A program made the translations under genes and the position numbers. Below are positions 7,623-15,244 of a DNA stretch of 64,000 nucleotides, piece after piece. Each line of letters starts with the position of its first letter. Within the stretch, counting starts at the first letter, position 1. Under the pieces are notes generated by a model. That model made no database searches and was not told the DNA's origin. It worked only from the letters and a program-made list of their open reading frames with translations. Source of the DNA: Azoarcus sp. PA01 (GTDB lineage Bacteria; Pseudomonadota; Gammaproteobacteria; Burkholderiales; Rhodocyclaceae); contig LARU01000004.1 in the NCBI GenBank assembly GCA_001274695.2, positions 930,001 to 994,000 of the forward strand, given 5' to 3'.

Positions 7623-8738
7623 TCAACGCGATGGGCGACGAGGCGCCGCGGCAGCGAGCCTGGCGGGCGCGGCGCCGGCTTCGTACCAGCCCTTGCTGGC
7701 ATTGACCATGCGCACCAGCCACAGCATGACCGGCACTTCGATCAGCACGCCGACGACGGTCGCGAGCGCCGCGCCCGAGTCGAAGCCGTACAGGACGATC
7801 GCGACCGCGACCGCCAGTTCGAAGAAATTCGACGCGCCGATCATCGTCGAAGGTCCGGCCACCCTGTGCGCGACGCCGAGCCTGCGGTTCAGCCAGTAGC
7901 CGAGCGCCGCGATGAGTATTCCCTGCAGCAGGATCGGCACCGCCAGCATCGCGATGACGAGCGGCTGCTCGATGATCGCCTGCCCCTGGAACGAGAACAG
8001 CAGCACCAGCGTCGCCAGCAGCGCGACGATCGAGACCGGGCCGATGCGCTCCATCACGTCGCGGAAAGTCTGCTCGCCGCGCGCGAGCAGGCGCCGACGC
8101 AAGAACTGCGCGATCGCCAGCGGGATGACGATATACATCACGACCGACAGGAGCAGCGTGTCCCACGGCACCGGAATCGACGACACGCCGAGCAGCAGCG
8201 CGACGATCGGCGCAAACGCGAACACCATCACCAGGTCGTTGAGCGCGACCTGGCTGATCGTGAAGTTCGCATCGCCCCGGCACAGGTTGCTCCAGACGAA
8301 AACCATTGCCGTGCAGGGCGCGGCGCCGAGCAGGATCAGCCCGGCGACGTAGCTGTCGAGCTGTTCGGCCGGCAGCCACGGCGCGAACACGTGGCGGATG
8401 AAGATCCAGCCGAGCAACGCCATCGTGAACGGCTTGACCGCCCAGTTGACGAACAGCGTCACGCCGATACTGCGCCCCTGCGCGCGCACTTCGTGCAGCG
8501 ACGCGAAGTCGATCTTCATCAGCATCGGCACGATCATCACCCAGATCAGCACCCCGACCGGGATATTGACGTGCGCGATTTCGAGGCGCCCCACCGCCTG
8601 CGCCGCTGCCGGCAGGACCTGCCCCAGCACCGTGCCTGCGACGATGCACAGGAACACCCAGACGCTGAGGTAACGCTCGAATCGCCCGAGCGGAATGTCC
8701 GCCTCGTTTTTCGCCATCACTTCACACTGCGCAGACAT
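7623..8738 (-). CDS. acr3: Arsenite efflux permease, ACR3 family
   Basis: 371 residues with ten predicted membrane segments. The conserved ACR3 cysteine motif is present (LLGAAPCTAMVFVWSNL), as are PVGVLIWVMIVPMLMKIDF near the N-terminus, WAVKPFTMALLGW, and GASNFFELAVAVAI near the C-terminus, all typical of the family. It exports arsenite across the inner membrane, here probably energised by the ArsA ATPase encoded just upstream. The ATG at 8738 has a GGGAGG box eleven bases before it; GTG at 8747 is too close to that box. Last gene of arsR-C-D-A-acr3. Its C-terminal tail (AGAAPARLAAAAPRRPSR) is longer than usual. Confidence 0.93.
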   Translation of the reverse strand: MSAQCEVMAKNEADIPLGRFERYLSVWVFLCIVAGTVLGQVLPAAAQAVGRLEIAHVNIPVGVLIWVMIVPMLMKIDFASLHEVRAQGRSIGVTLFVNWAVKPFTMALLGWIFIRHVFAPWLPAEQLDSYVAGLILLGAAPCTAMVFVWSNLCRGDANFTISQVALNDLVMVFAFAPIVALLLGVSSIPVPWDTLLLSVVMYIVIPLAIAQFLRRRLLARGEQTFRDVMERIGPVSIVALLATLVLLFSFQGQAIIEQPLVIAMLAVPILLQGILIAALGYWLNRRLGVAHRVAGPSTMIGASNFFELAVAVAIVLYGFDSGAALATVVGVLIEVPVMLWLVRMVNASKGWYEAGAAPARLAAAAPRRPSR

Positions 8739-8756
8739 GCCAAGCACTGCCTCCCT

Positions 8757-10532
8757 TCAATTCGCACCCGTTCCGGCGAGCGCCCGCAGCCGCCCGATTC
8801 CGGTCGGCTCGTCGGCCTGCATCGCGACGAGCGCGAGCCGCTTCGCGTGATGTTCGCGCACCGCCTCGATCTGCGCCCATTCCTGCCCGGCGCGCCGGCG
8901 CAGCATCGATGCTGCGGTCGTCGTCGCAGCCAGGCTGTTGTTGATGATCCACGCCCACGGCTCGATGCCGGCGCGGCGCAGGTCAGCCTGCAGGCGCGCG
9001 GCCTCGAGCACCGGTGTCGTCTCGGCGAGGGTCACGACCAGCACTTTCGTCTGTGCGGGGTCCTGCAGCTGCATCATCGGCGTCGTGAATTGCGCGACGC
9101 CGCTCTTGTCCATGTGCCGCGCCACTTCGCGGTGATACGCCCCGGTCGCGTCGAGCAGCAGCAGCGTGTGGCCGGTCGGCGCAGTGTCCATGACGACGAA
9201 CTTGCGGTCGGCCTCGCCGATGACGCGCGAGAACGCCTGGAACACCGCGATCTCTTCGGTGCAGGGCGAACGCAGCTCTTCTTCGAGCAGCGCCCTGCCT
9301 TGCGCATCGAGGCTCGCGCCGCGCGTGTCGAGCACCTCGCGACGATAGCGTTCCGTCTCGGCCTGCGGATCGATGCGGCTGACGGTGAGGTTCGCCGGCG
9401 AGCCGTCGAGCGTGTCCGCGAGGTGCGCCGCCGGGTCGGACGTCGTCAGATGCACCGGGAAGCCGCGCTGCGCGAGTTCGACCGCGATCGCCGCTGCCAG
9501 CGTCGTCTTGCCGACGCCGCCCTTGCCCATCAGCATCACCAGTCCGTGACGATCCCGGGCCAGTTCATCGACGAGGCTCGCCAGGTCCGGCAGCGCCGGA
9601 CGCTCCTCCAACCCAGCTGGCGGGGCCGAGGCTACCGTTGCCGCGTCGGCGCTGCCGAGCAAGGCCCGCAGCGCGGGCAGGCCGACCAGGTTGAACGGCA
9701 TCAGCGGCACCCGATCGGTCGGCAGGCCGCGCAGCCCGGTCGGCAGCTCGTCGAGCGCGGCCGCTTCGCGTCGCAGCACCGCCGCCGCCAACGCGTCGTC
9801 CGCCGCTTCCGCTGCGGGCAATACACCGTTGATGACGAGGAACTGCCGCGCGAGGCCGATCGCGGCGAGCTCGATCTGCGTGCGGGCGACTTCGCGCAAC
9901 GTCGAAGCCTGCGCGCGCGCGACGAGCACCAGCCGCGTGCGCGCCGGGTCGGCGAGCGCGCTGACCGCTGCGCCGTACTGCTCGCGCTGCTTGTCGAGCC
10001 CGGCCAACGGGCCGAGGCAGGACGCTCCGTCAGTATTGTTCTGCAGGAAACCCGACCATGCGCCCGGCAACTGCAACAGGCGGATCGTGTGGCCGGTCGG
10101 CGCAGTGTCGAACACGACGTGGTCGAATCCGGCCGTCAACGTCGCATCGGTGAGCAGTCCGGTGAACTCGTCGAACGCCGCGATCTCGGTCGTGCACGCC
10201 CCGGACAACTGTTCCTCGATGCTGCGCACGACGGCCTCGGGCAGCACGCCACGCACCGGACCGACGATGCGGTCGCGGTAAGCCTGGGCAGCGGCTTGCG
10301 GGTCGATCTCGAGCGCCGACAAGCCGGGCACGGCCGTCAGCGGCGTGATGCGACTGCCGATCTCCTGTTCGAACACCTGCGCGACGTTCGACGCGGGGTC
10401 GGTGCTGACGAGCAGCACGCGGCGACCCGTCGCCGCGAGGTGGATCGCGGTCGCACACGCGAGCGAAGTCTTGCCGACGCCGCCCTTGCCGGTGAAAAAG
10501 AGGTAGCGCGGAGGCTGGTCGAGGAAGCGCAT
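8757..10532 (-). CDS. arsA: Arsenite-activated ATPase ArsA
   Basis: 591 residues made of two homologous P-loop halves. Walker A motifs are FTGKGGVGKTS (residues 15-22) and LMGKGGVGKTT (about 336-343); each half has the DTAPTGHT signature. The arsenite-binding cysteines of the E. coli plasmid enzyme (C113, C172, C422) are found as C113 (SGACTTE), C172 (GASCLG) and C424 (RSPCTEE), so metalloid activation should work. The protein sits on the inner face of the membrane and couples ATP hydrolysis to arsenite efflux through the permease. Start at 10532 places the first P-loop at its normal distance; a longer frame upstream overlaps arsD. It follows arsD by 14 bp and precedes acr3. Confidence 0.95.
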   Translation of the reverse strand: MRFLDQPPRYLFFTGKGGVGKTSLACATAIHLAATGRRVLLVSTDPASNVAQVFEQEIGSRITPLTAVPGLSALEIDPQAAAQAYRDRIVGPVRGVLPEAVVRSIEEQLSGACTTEIAAFDEFTGLLTDATLTAGFDHVVFDTAPTGHTIRLLQLPGAWSGFLQNNTDGASCLGPLAGLDKQREQYGAAVSALADPARTRLVLVARAQASTLREVARTQIELAAIGLARQFLVINGVLPAAEAADDALAAAVLRREAAALDELPTGLRGLPTDRVPLMPFNLVGLPALRALLGSADAATVASAPPAGLEERPALPDLASLVDELARDRHGLVMLMGKGGVGKTTLAAAIAVELAQRGFPVHLTTSDPAAHLADTLDGSPANLTVSRIDPQAETERYRREVLDTRGASLDAQGRALLEEELRSPCTEEIAVFQAFSRVIGEADRKFVVMDTAPTGHTLLLLDATGAYHREVARHMDKSGVAQFTTPMMQLQDPAQTKVLVVTLAETTPVLEAARLQADLRRAGIEPWAWIINNSLAATTTAASMLRRRAGQEWAQIEAVREHHAKRLALVAMQADEPTGIGRLRALAGTGAN

Positions 10533-10546
10533 CGCGATTCCCGCGC

Positions 10547-10906
10547 TCAGCAGCAGCGACCGCCGCTGCAGCACTCGCTCGCCGGCAACGGCGTGAGCTT
10601 CGCCTTCACTCCCGCCCAGCGCGACAACTCGCTGCGGTTCGGGTAGCGCCCCGCGAGCGCGACCTCGCCATCGACGAGCACCAGCGGCAGCGCGTCGGCG
10701 CCCGAACGCTCGAGGAAACCCTTTACGACCGTGTTGCCGGCAAACGCCAGCGGCTGCTGGGCGAGGTTGTAGCGCTCGATCGCGATGCCCTCCTGCTTCG
10801 CCCACTCGACGTCGGCGGCGAAGTTGACGAGCTGCTGATCGACATCGGTGCCGCACACCCCGGAACTGCAGCACAGCGCGGGATCGAAGATCTGGATCGT
10901 GGTCAT
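10547..10906 (-). CDS. arsD: Arsenite metallochaperone ArsD
   Basis: 119 residues. The three cysteines that deliver As(III) to ArsA are at their usual positions, C12, C13 and C18 (FDPALCCSSGVCG). Two further vicinal pairs close the protein (C112-C113 and C118-C119, ECCSGGRCC), as in the R773 ArsD. The core has the thioredoxin-like fold pattern (INRYNLAQQP-type region, then LPLVLVDGEV). It transfers arsenite to ArsA and raises its affinity at low arsenite; a weak repressor role has also been described for the family. It lies between arsC and arsA. Confidence 0.95.
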   Translation of the reverse strand: MTTIQIFDPALCCSSGVCGTDVDQQLVNFAADVEWAKQEGIAIERYNLAQQPLAFAGNTVVKGFLERSGADALPLVLVDGEVALAGRYPNRSELSRWAGVKAKLTPLPASECCSGGRCC

Positions 10907-10933
10907 GACGGATTCCTTGGAAGTTGAACGGGG

Positions 10934-11413
10934 TCAGGCAGCGATGTGCCCGATGCGTTCGAGCGCCGCGCGGAATGCGGCCGGATCGCGTCGGGCAAGG
11001 TTTTCGGGCAGCGCGAGAAACGCTTCGATGCGCGCACGCAGCGTGCGATAGGCATGGTCAAAGGCGGCGTCGATCCGGGCATCGCTGCCGCTCGCCCCGG
11101 CGGGGTCTTCGACGCCCCAGTGCGCGCGCACTGCCGGCCCGAGATAGGCCGGACACGTTTCACTCGCTGCGCTGCCGCACACGGTGATCACGACGTCGGG
11201 CGTGCCCGGGAGTCCGTCCCACGCCTTGCTCGACAGTCCTTCGGTCGAGATCCCTTCACGCGCCAGCAGCGCGAGCGCGCGCGGATGGACGTAGCCGGCG
11301 GGGCGGCTGCCCGCGCTGAGCGCTTTCAGCCGGTGCGGGGCGAGCGCGTTGAACGTGGCTTCCGCGAGAATCGAGCGGCACGAGTTGCCGGTGCACAGGA
11401 ACAGCACTTTCAT
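10934..11413 (-). CDS. arsC: Arsenate reductase, low-molecular-weight phosphatase type
   Basis: 159 residues beginning MKVLFLCTGNSCRS, the LMW-phosphatase P-loop with C7 as nucleophile and C12/R13. Two further cysteines, C79 and C87 (VCGSAASETCP), provide the redox relay as in the thioredoxin-coupled class; their spacing is eight rather than the seven residues of the Staphylococcus enzyme. It reduces arsenate to arsenite, the substrate of the ArsDA-Acr3 export system. The ATG overlaps the arsR stop codon (ATGA), so translation is coupled to the repressor gene. The electron donor (thioredoxin or a mycothiol/glutaredoxin-like system) cannot be read from the sequence. Confidence 0.93.
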   Translation of the reverse strand: MKVLFLCTGNSCRSILAEATFNALAPHRLKALSAGSRPAGYVHPRALALLAREGISTEGLSSKAWDGLPGTPDVVITVCGSAASETCPAYLGPAVRAHWGVEDPAGASGSDARIDAAFDHAYRTLRARIEAFLALPENLARRDPAAFRAALERIGHIAA

Positions 11414-11784
11414 GCCCGGGACTCCGTACCCGTGCCGCAGCTGCCGGAGCAGTCCGCGAGCTGCGCCTCGACGTCGCATACCGCCACACAACGCCCGGGA
11501 ACGCCGGCGCAGCAGTTTTCGGTGAGGAAACCGATGACTTCGGCCATCAGAGGAAGATTCGCCCGATAGCGCAGAAAGCGCCCTTCCTGTTCCACGGTCA
11601 GCAGGCCTGCCTGGGTGAGCGTGCGCAGATGGAAAGACAGGCTGCTCGGCGCCACATCCAGTGCTGACGCGATCTCGCCGGCGACGATGCCTGTCGGCTC
11701 CGCCTTGACGAGCAATCGAAACACATCCAGCCGCACTCCGGACGAGAGGCTCTCGAACACTGCAAGCGCTGATTTCTGATCCAT
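11410..11784 (-). CDS. arsR: Arsenical resistance repressor ArsR
   Basis: 124 residues, winged helix-turn-helix of the ArsR/SmtB family (recognition region VAPSSLSFHLRTLTQAGLL, wing EQEGRFLRYR). The classical metalloid site ELCVCDL in the DNA-binding helix is missing. Instead cysteines cluster in the C-terminal part: C91-C92, C99, C103 (TENCCAGVPGRC), plus C112 and C116. This matches the Acidithiobacillus-type ArsR, in which As(III) binds near the C-terminus. First gene of the ars operon; its stop overlaps arsC. It should repress the promoter just upstream, where a TTTCGAAA dyad lies next to the -10 box. Confidence 0.94.
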   Translation of the reverse strand: MDQKSALAVFESLSSGVRLDVFRLLVKAEPTGIVAGEIASALDVAPSSLSFHLRTLTQAGLLTVEQEGRFLRYRANLPLMAEVIGFLTENCCAGVPGRCVAVCDVEAQLADCSGSCGTGTESRA

Positions 11785-11803
11785 GGTTCTACATTTCCAC
11801 TAT

Positions 11804-11842
11804 TTTCGAAACATTGTAAGACAGTGAACGAAGGGACGTCAA
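11804..11842 (-). promoter_or_regulatory. Promoter and likely ArsR operator of the ars operon
   Basis: On the minus strand a TTGACG -35 box (11842-11837) is separated by 18 bp from a TACAAT -10 box (11818-11813). A perfect 8-bp palindrome TTTCGAAA at 11811-11804 begins two bases after the -10 box, so a repressor bound there would block initiation. The arsR ATG follows about 20 bp further on. Promoter boxes are seen directly; the link to ArsR is inference. Confidence 0.7.
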
Positions 11843-11862
11843 TTCGGGAGCGGATCAGCATG

Positions 11863-11893
11863 AAAACGGGCAAGGAGTCCCCTCCTCGCCCGT
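11863..11893 (-). terminator. Rho-independent terminator downstream of dctP
   Basis: The minus strand folds into a 12-bp stem (ACGGGCGAGGAG with CTCCTTGCCCGT, one G-U pair) with a GGGA loop, followed by TTTT. It insulates the TRAP receptor gene from the ars promoter just beyond. Confidence 0.8.
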
Positions 11894-11964
11894 GCGCCTC
11901 CGCGGCGTTCTTCGCAGCGTCGATGACTGCTTACCGGCGCGCTTGCGCACGCATGACGGACGCG

Positions 11965-12996
11965 TCAGTTGTCGAGAAGCGCTTTGGCTTCCGCGAGGAG
12001 CCTCTGTCCATCGTGGCCTTTCGCGGTGACTTCGCTGACCCACTCCATCGCGACGCCGTCCGAGGCCTTCTGCCATTTCTTCACTTCGTCCGCGGGCACC
12101 ATGTAGAACGTGTTCTTTTGATCCACACCCGACTGGCGCCCGGTCAGCGTCACCTCGTCAAAAACCTTGCCCGCCCACGCCGACACGTCGGCGCCGCTGT
12201 TGGCGTCGATGACTTTCTTCAGTTCCGCCGGCAGGCTGTCGTATTTCGCCGGGTTCATTGCTAGCACGAAAGTCGTCGTCGACAGCAGCGGCATCGTTGG
12301 ATCGGTCTCACTGTGATACTTGACGATCTCCTGCGCCTTGATCGCCGGCACCACTTCCCACGGCATCATTGCGCCATCGATGACCCCTTTGGCGAGGCTC
12401 TCCGAGACCTGGGGCATCGGCATCGGCACGGGTGTCCCGCCGAGTGCGCTCACCATCCTCGTCGCAAGACGGGTCGGGGCACGCAGCTTCATGCCGTCGA
12501 AATCGGCCATCGTTTTGATCGGCTTCTTCGTCGTGTGCAGCGCCATTCCGGCAATGACGTGGAACATCAATGGTCGTACGCCGCGATATTCGTCCGTCGC
12601 ATTTTTCGTCGCATAGGCCCACAACGCCCGGCTCGACTTTTCACCCGAGATGCCCATGAACGGCAGTTCGAATACCTCCGACACGAGGAAGCGCCCGGCC
12701 TGGTAACCGGGAACCGCCCAGACGATGTCGGCGACGCCATCCTTGGCCTGGTCGAACAGTTGCGCCGGCGTCCCGCCCATCTGCATCGCCGGATAGATCT
12801 GGCATTTGAGCCGGCCTGCCGATTCCGCGCCGATCTTCGCACACCACGGCTCGATGAGTTTCACCTGGGCATTCGACGAAGGCGGCAGAAAGTGGTGCAC
12901 GCGCAACGTGACGACCTTGTCCCCTTGCGCGTAGGCGGCGCCGAACGTCATCAGGGCGGATGCGAAAAGCGGTGTGAGCGCGGTGCGAGTCTTCAT
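11965..12996 (-). CDS. TRAP transporter solute-binding protein, DctP family
   Basis: 343 residues with a signal peptide (MKTRTALTPLFASALMTFGAAYAQG, cleavage after about 23). The mature part follows the DctP pattern: LRVHHFLPPSS at the start, AMQMGGTPAQLFDQAKDGVADIVW, the arginine-containing ligand motif KLRAPTRLATRMVSALGGTPVPMP and GVIDGAMMPWEVV. It binds an organic acid in the periplasm for Na+-driven uptake; the ligand cannot be told from sequence. Start at 12996 follows an AAAGGA box. Unusually, no DctQ or DctM membrane subunits are next to it: the upstream neighbour is an MFS carrier of the aromatic-acid type. It may serve a distant DctQM pair or act as a sensor subunit. Confidence 0.9.
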   Translation of the reverse strand: MKTRTALTPLFASALMTFGAAYAQGDKVVTLRVHHFLPPSSNAQVKLIEPWCAKIGAESAGRLKCQIYPAMQMGGTPAQLFDQAKDGVADIVWAVPGYQAGRFLVSEVFELPFMGISGEKSSRALWAYATKNATDEYRGVRPLMFHVIAGMALHTTKKPIKTMADFDGMKLRAPTRLATRMVSALGGTPVPMPMPQVSESLAKGVIDGAMMPWEVVPAIKAQEIVKYHSETDPTMPLLSTTTFVLAMNPAKYDSLPAELKKVIDANSGADVSAWAGKVFDEVTLTGRQSGVDQKNTFYMVPADEVKKWQKASDGVAMEWVSEVTAKGHDGQRLLAEAKALLDN

Positions 12997-13568
12997 CGTT
13001 TTTCCTTTCTGCACGTGGAATGAACCGGCTTCGGCGATGACCGACCGTCCGAACCGGATACAGCGGAACGACCAGGGAAAAGCAGCACAGGAACTGCGGG
13101 GGATCGGCCGCGTACCGCCGCACATCCGCGAAAGGTCCGCACCGATGGCCCGTCGGCCAATGCGTGCGAATGATGGTTCACTCATTACATGTTGTCAAAC
13201 GCGATTGAAGACGAACCGTGAGGTACTGCGCTTCCGAACGTGAGGCGAGCCGGCGCCGGGTATCCGGCGGGGTGATGGAAGTTGCGTGCGAGGCGCGCAC
13301 TATCGCGCACGAGGCGAAATTCACATGTCGGGGGCGGCGAGCGTCGGCGATATCGACGCCCCCAACAGCAACAACAGCAACGTGAGCCGCTGCTGGCGCA
13401 CGCGCAATCGTCGAATACACCAGGCACTCGGCCCCAGGCCGGGCGTGGATCGCATATGGAACAAGGGATGAAGGCGGCGAGCAATGCCCTGCCCGTCAGC
13501 GGCTCTTTCCGCACCAGCGGAAGGCCCGGTCACCGCAACAGGCGAAGTCCGGGCCCGGCCTGATGCGA
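12997..13568. other. Long intergenic region; possible remnant ORF with signal peptide
   Basis: 570 bases between the DctP gene and the MFS carrier. The only thing resembling coding sequence is a 44-codon minus-strand frame at 13455-13321 whose sequence looks like a signal peptide (basic residues RRLRVRQQR, then LTLLLLLLG, then SPTLAA) but stops four residues after the expected cleavage point. The leucine run is encoded by a CAA/CAG repeat at about 13363-13380. It could be the start of a deleted gene or chance. The rest shows no convincing gene. Confidence 0.35.
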
Positions 13569-14963
13569 TCAGGCGTAGCCTTTTGCGGTCGCCGCGGCCG
13601 GCGCGACGACGGGCGGTTGTGCGTTCACGCTCGGGATATGGCGTTTGACGAGCGCCAGCGCGACCAGCGTCAAGACCATCGTGAAGCCGAGCATCGACAG
13701 GTAGGACGACGCGCCGCCGGAAGTGATGACTGCGGCCCCGGCGAACGAGCTCAGGATCGCGCCGAGGCGGCCGAAGGACAGCGCCGAAGCGGTGCCGGTG
13801 GCGCGCACGATCGTCGGGTAAACATACGCGCACAGCGCGTACATCGTCGCCTGCACCGCGATGACGAACATGCCGTGCACGCCGAGGCCGATCATCAGCC
13901 AAGTCCCGTTCTCGGCGATATCGACGTATTTGAGCAGGAACGCGCTCGCGGCCGCGCCGATTGAGCACAGGATCAGCGGCCAGCGCGAGCCGAAGCGCGT
14001 GATCGCGATCGCGCAGCCCAGCGAACCGACGACGCCGCCAAGGTTGTAGGCCGTCAGACCGGAGCCGGCCAGCGCTGCCGGGAGCCCCTCGGATGCGAGC
14101 ATCGCAGGCAGCCAACTGAACGCGGTGTAAGTCGCCAGCATGACCATGAAGAATCCGCACCAGATCGCGAGCGTGTCGCGTGCCAGCCCGCCAGCGAACA
14201 GCGAAGTGAATCCGGCGCGCTGCTCGGCGGCACGCTCCGCCGCATCGACGAAAGTCGTGTCGGGGGCGGTCGGACGGGCCATGCGCGCGAGCAGTTTCTT
14301 CAGCACCGGCCAGTGATCCGGCTTGCGGGCGAGATAACGGGGCGACTCGGGGAGCGTTGCGAGCAGCACGAAGCTGTACGCGACCGGCAATGCCCCGCCG
14401 ATCCAGAACAGGCCGCGCCAGCCGAACACCGGAAGGATCGCGCTCGCGAAGAGGCCCGCGAGCATGCCGCCGAGCGGGTAGCACACGATCGTGCCGGTGA
14501 CCGCGAGAGTCCGATGACGTGCAGGCGTGAACTCGGCCGTCATCGTCGAGGCGCTCGGCAACGCGCCGCCGATTCCCAGGCCCGCGATGAACCGCAGCAC
14601 CGAGATCGTCACCACGTCGGGCGCGAAGCCGATCGCGCAGGTCGCGATGCCGAACAGGAACACGCTCGCGGCGACGACGAGCCGCCGGCCAATGCGGTCG
14701 GCGACGATGCCGGCGCACGCGCTGCCGACCGCCATGCCGACCAGCCCTGCGGCCACCGCCGGCGCAAACGCCGCACGGGTGATGCCCCACTCCTTGATCA
14801 GCATCGGGAGCGCGAACCCGATCAGCTGTCCGTCAAATCCGTCCATGACGATCGCGAACGCGGCGAGCATGACCGCGAGCATCTGCATCGACGTGAAGGG
14901 TCCGTGGTCGAGGACCCGGCCGATGTCGACGGGCGCCCCGCCGGGGGACGATTTTTGCAGCAT
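13569..14963 (-). CDS. MFS transporter, aromatic acid:H+ symporter (AAHS) type
   Basis: 464 residues with twelve predicted membrane segments. The AAHS family marker in the first helix is present (IVMDGFDGQLIGFALP, compare DGxD in PcaK/BenK), followed by the MFS loop motif GIVADRIGRR, RFIAGLGIGGALPSA, and after helix 5 the LPESPRYLARK motif. It should import an aromatic or related organic acid with protons. The ATG at 14963 has a GGAGA box eight bases upstream; the frame is open further but without family similarity. It probably forms a single-gene unit; a TTGTA/TACAA inverted repeat lies about 170 bp upstream. The substrate is unknown, though the family fits the aromatic-degrading lifestyle of the suggested genus. 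Confidence 0.9.
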   Translation of the reverse strand: MLQKSSPGGAPVDIGRVLDHGPFTSMQMLAVMLAAFAIVMDGFDGQLIGFALPMLIKEWGITRAAFAPAVAAGLVGMAVGSACAGIVADRIGRRLVVAASVFLFGIATCAIGFAPDVVTISVLRFIAGLGIGGALPSASTMTAEFTPARHRTLAVTGTIVCYPLGGMLAGLFASAILPVFGWRGLFWIGGALPVAYSFVLLATLPESPRYLARKPDHWPVLKKLLARMARPTAPDTTFVDAAERAAEQRAGFTSLFAGGLARDTLAIWCGFFMVMLATYTAFSWLPAMLASEGLPAALAGSGLTAYNLGGVVGSLGCAIAITRFGSRWPLILCSIGAAASAFLLKYVDIAENGTWLMIGLGVHGMFVIAVQATMYALCAYVYPTIVRATGTASALSFGRLGAILSSFAGAAVITSGGASSYLSMLGFTMVLTLVALALVKRHIPSVNAQPPVVAPAAATAKGYA

Positions 14964-15132
14964 GAACTTGTCTCCGTTGAATTCCTGATCGCTTGCCGTT
15001 TTCACTTCATGCGCCGCCGCGAGCGCTCGCTGCGCGTCGCACGCCTTTCGGGAGGCCTCGCTGGAAGCAACCCGGATCGGACGGCCCAAAACGGGCGGAA
15101 CAATAGCAGTTGGTTTGGTGGGAATCAAGCAA

Positions 15133-15144
15133 TTGTAGATACAA
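15133..15144. promoter_or_regulatory. Candidate operator TTGTA-N2-TACAA upstream of the MFS gene
   Basis: A perfect 5-bp inverted repeat, TTGTA GA TACAA, in an AT-rich patch of otherwise GC-rich sequence between the MFS gene and the helicase gene. The form resembles operators of GntR/FadR-type regulators (TTGTAtacAA-like). No regulator gene lies next to it. Confidence 0.4.
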
Positions 15145-15244
15145 CTTTTTGTCGTCGCTGCCGAGATGCAGGGTGGCCGGCACGTCGGTGTTCAATGCAC
15201 TCCGAATGGCGACGGGTGCCCCGGAGCGCCTCGCCGGATGCCGC

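Noticed and set aside
7542..10646. A 1034-codon open frame on the plus strand across the ars operon
   Set aside because: It is the antisense of arsA and acr3 in GC-rich DNA; the protein is Arg/His/Gln-rich with no domain, while the minus strand encodes ArsA with all its motifs.
13355..13385. CAA/CAG trinucleotide-like stretch as a microsatellite
   Set aside because: Only about six units, imperfect; not a significant tandem repeat.
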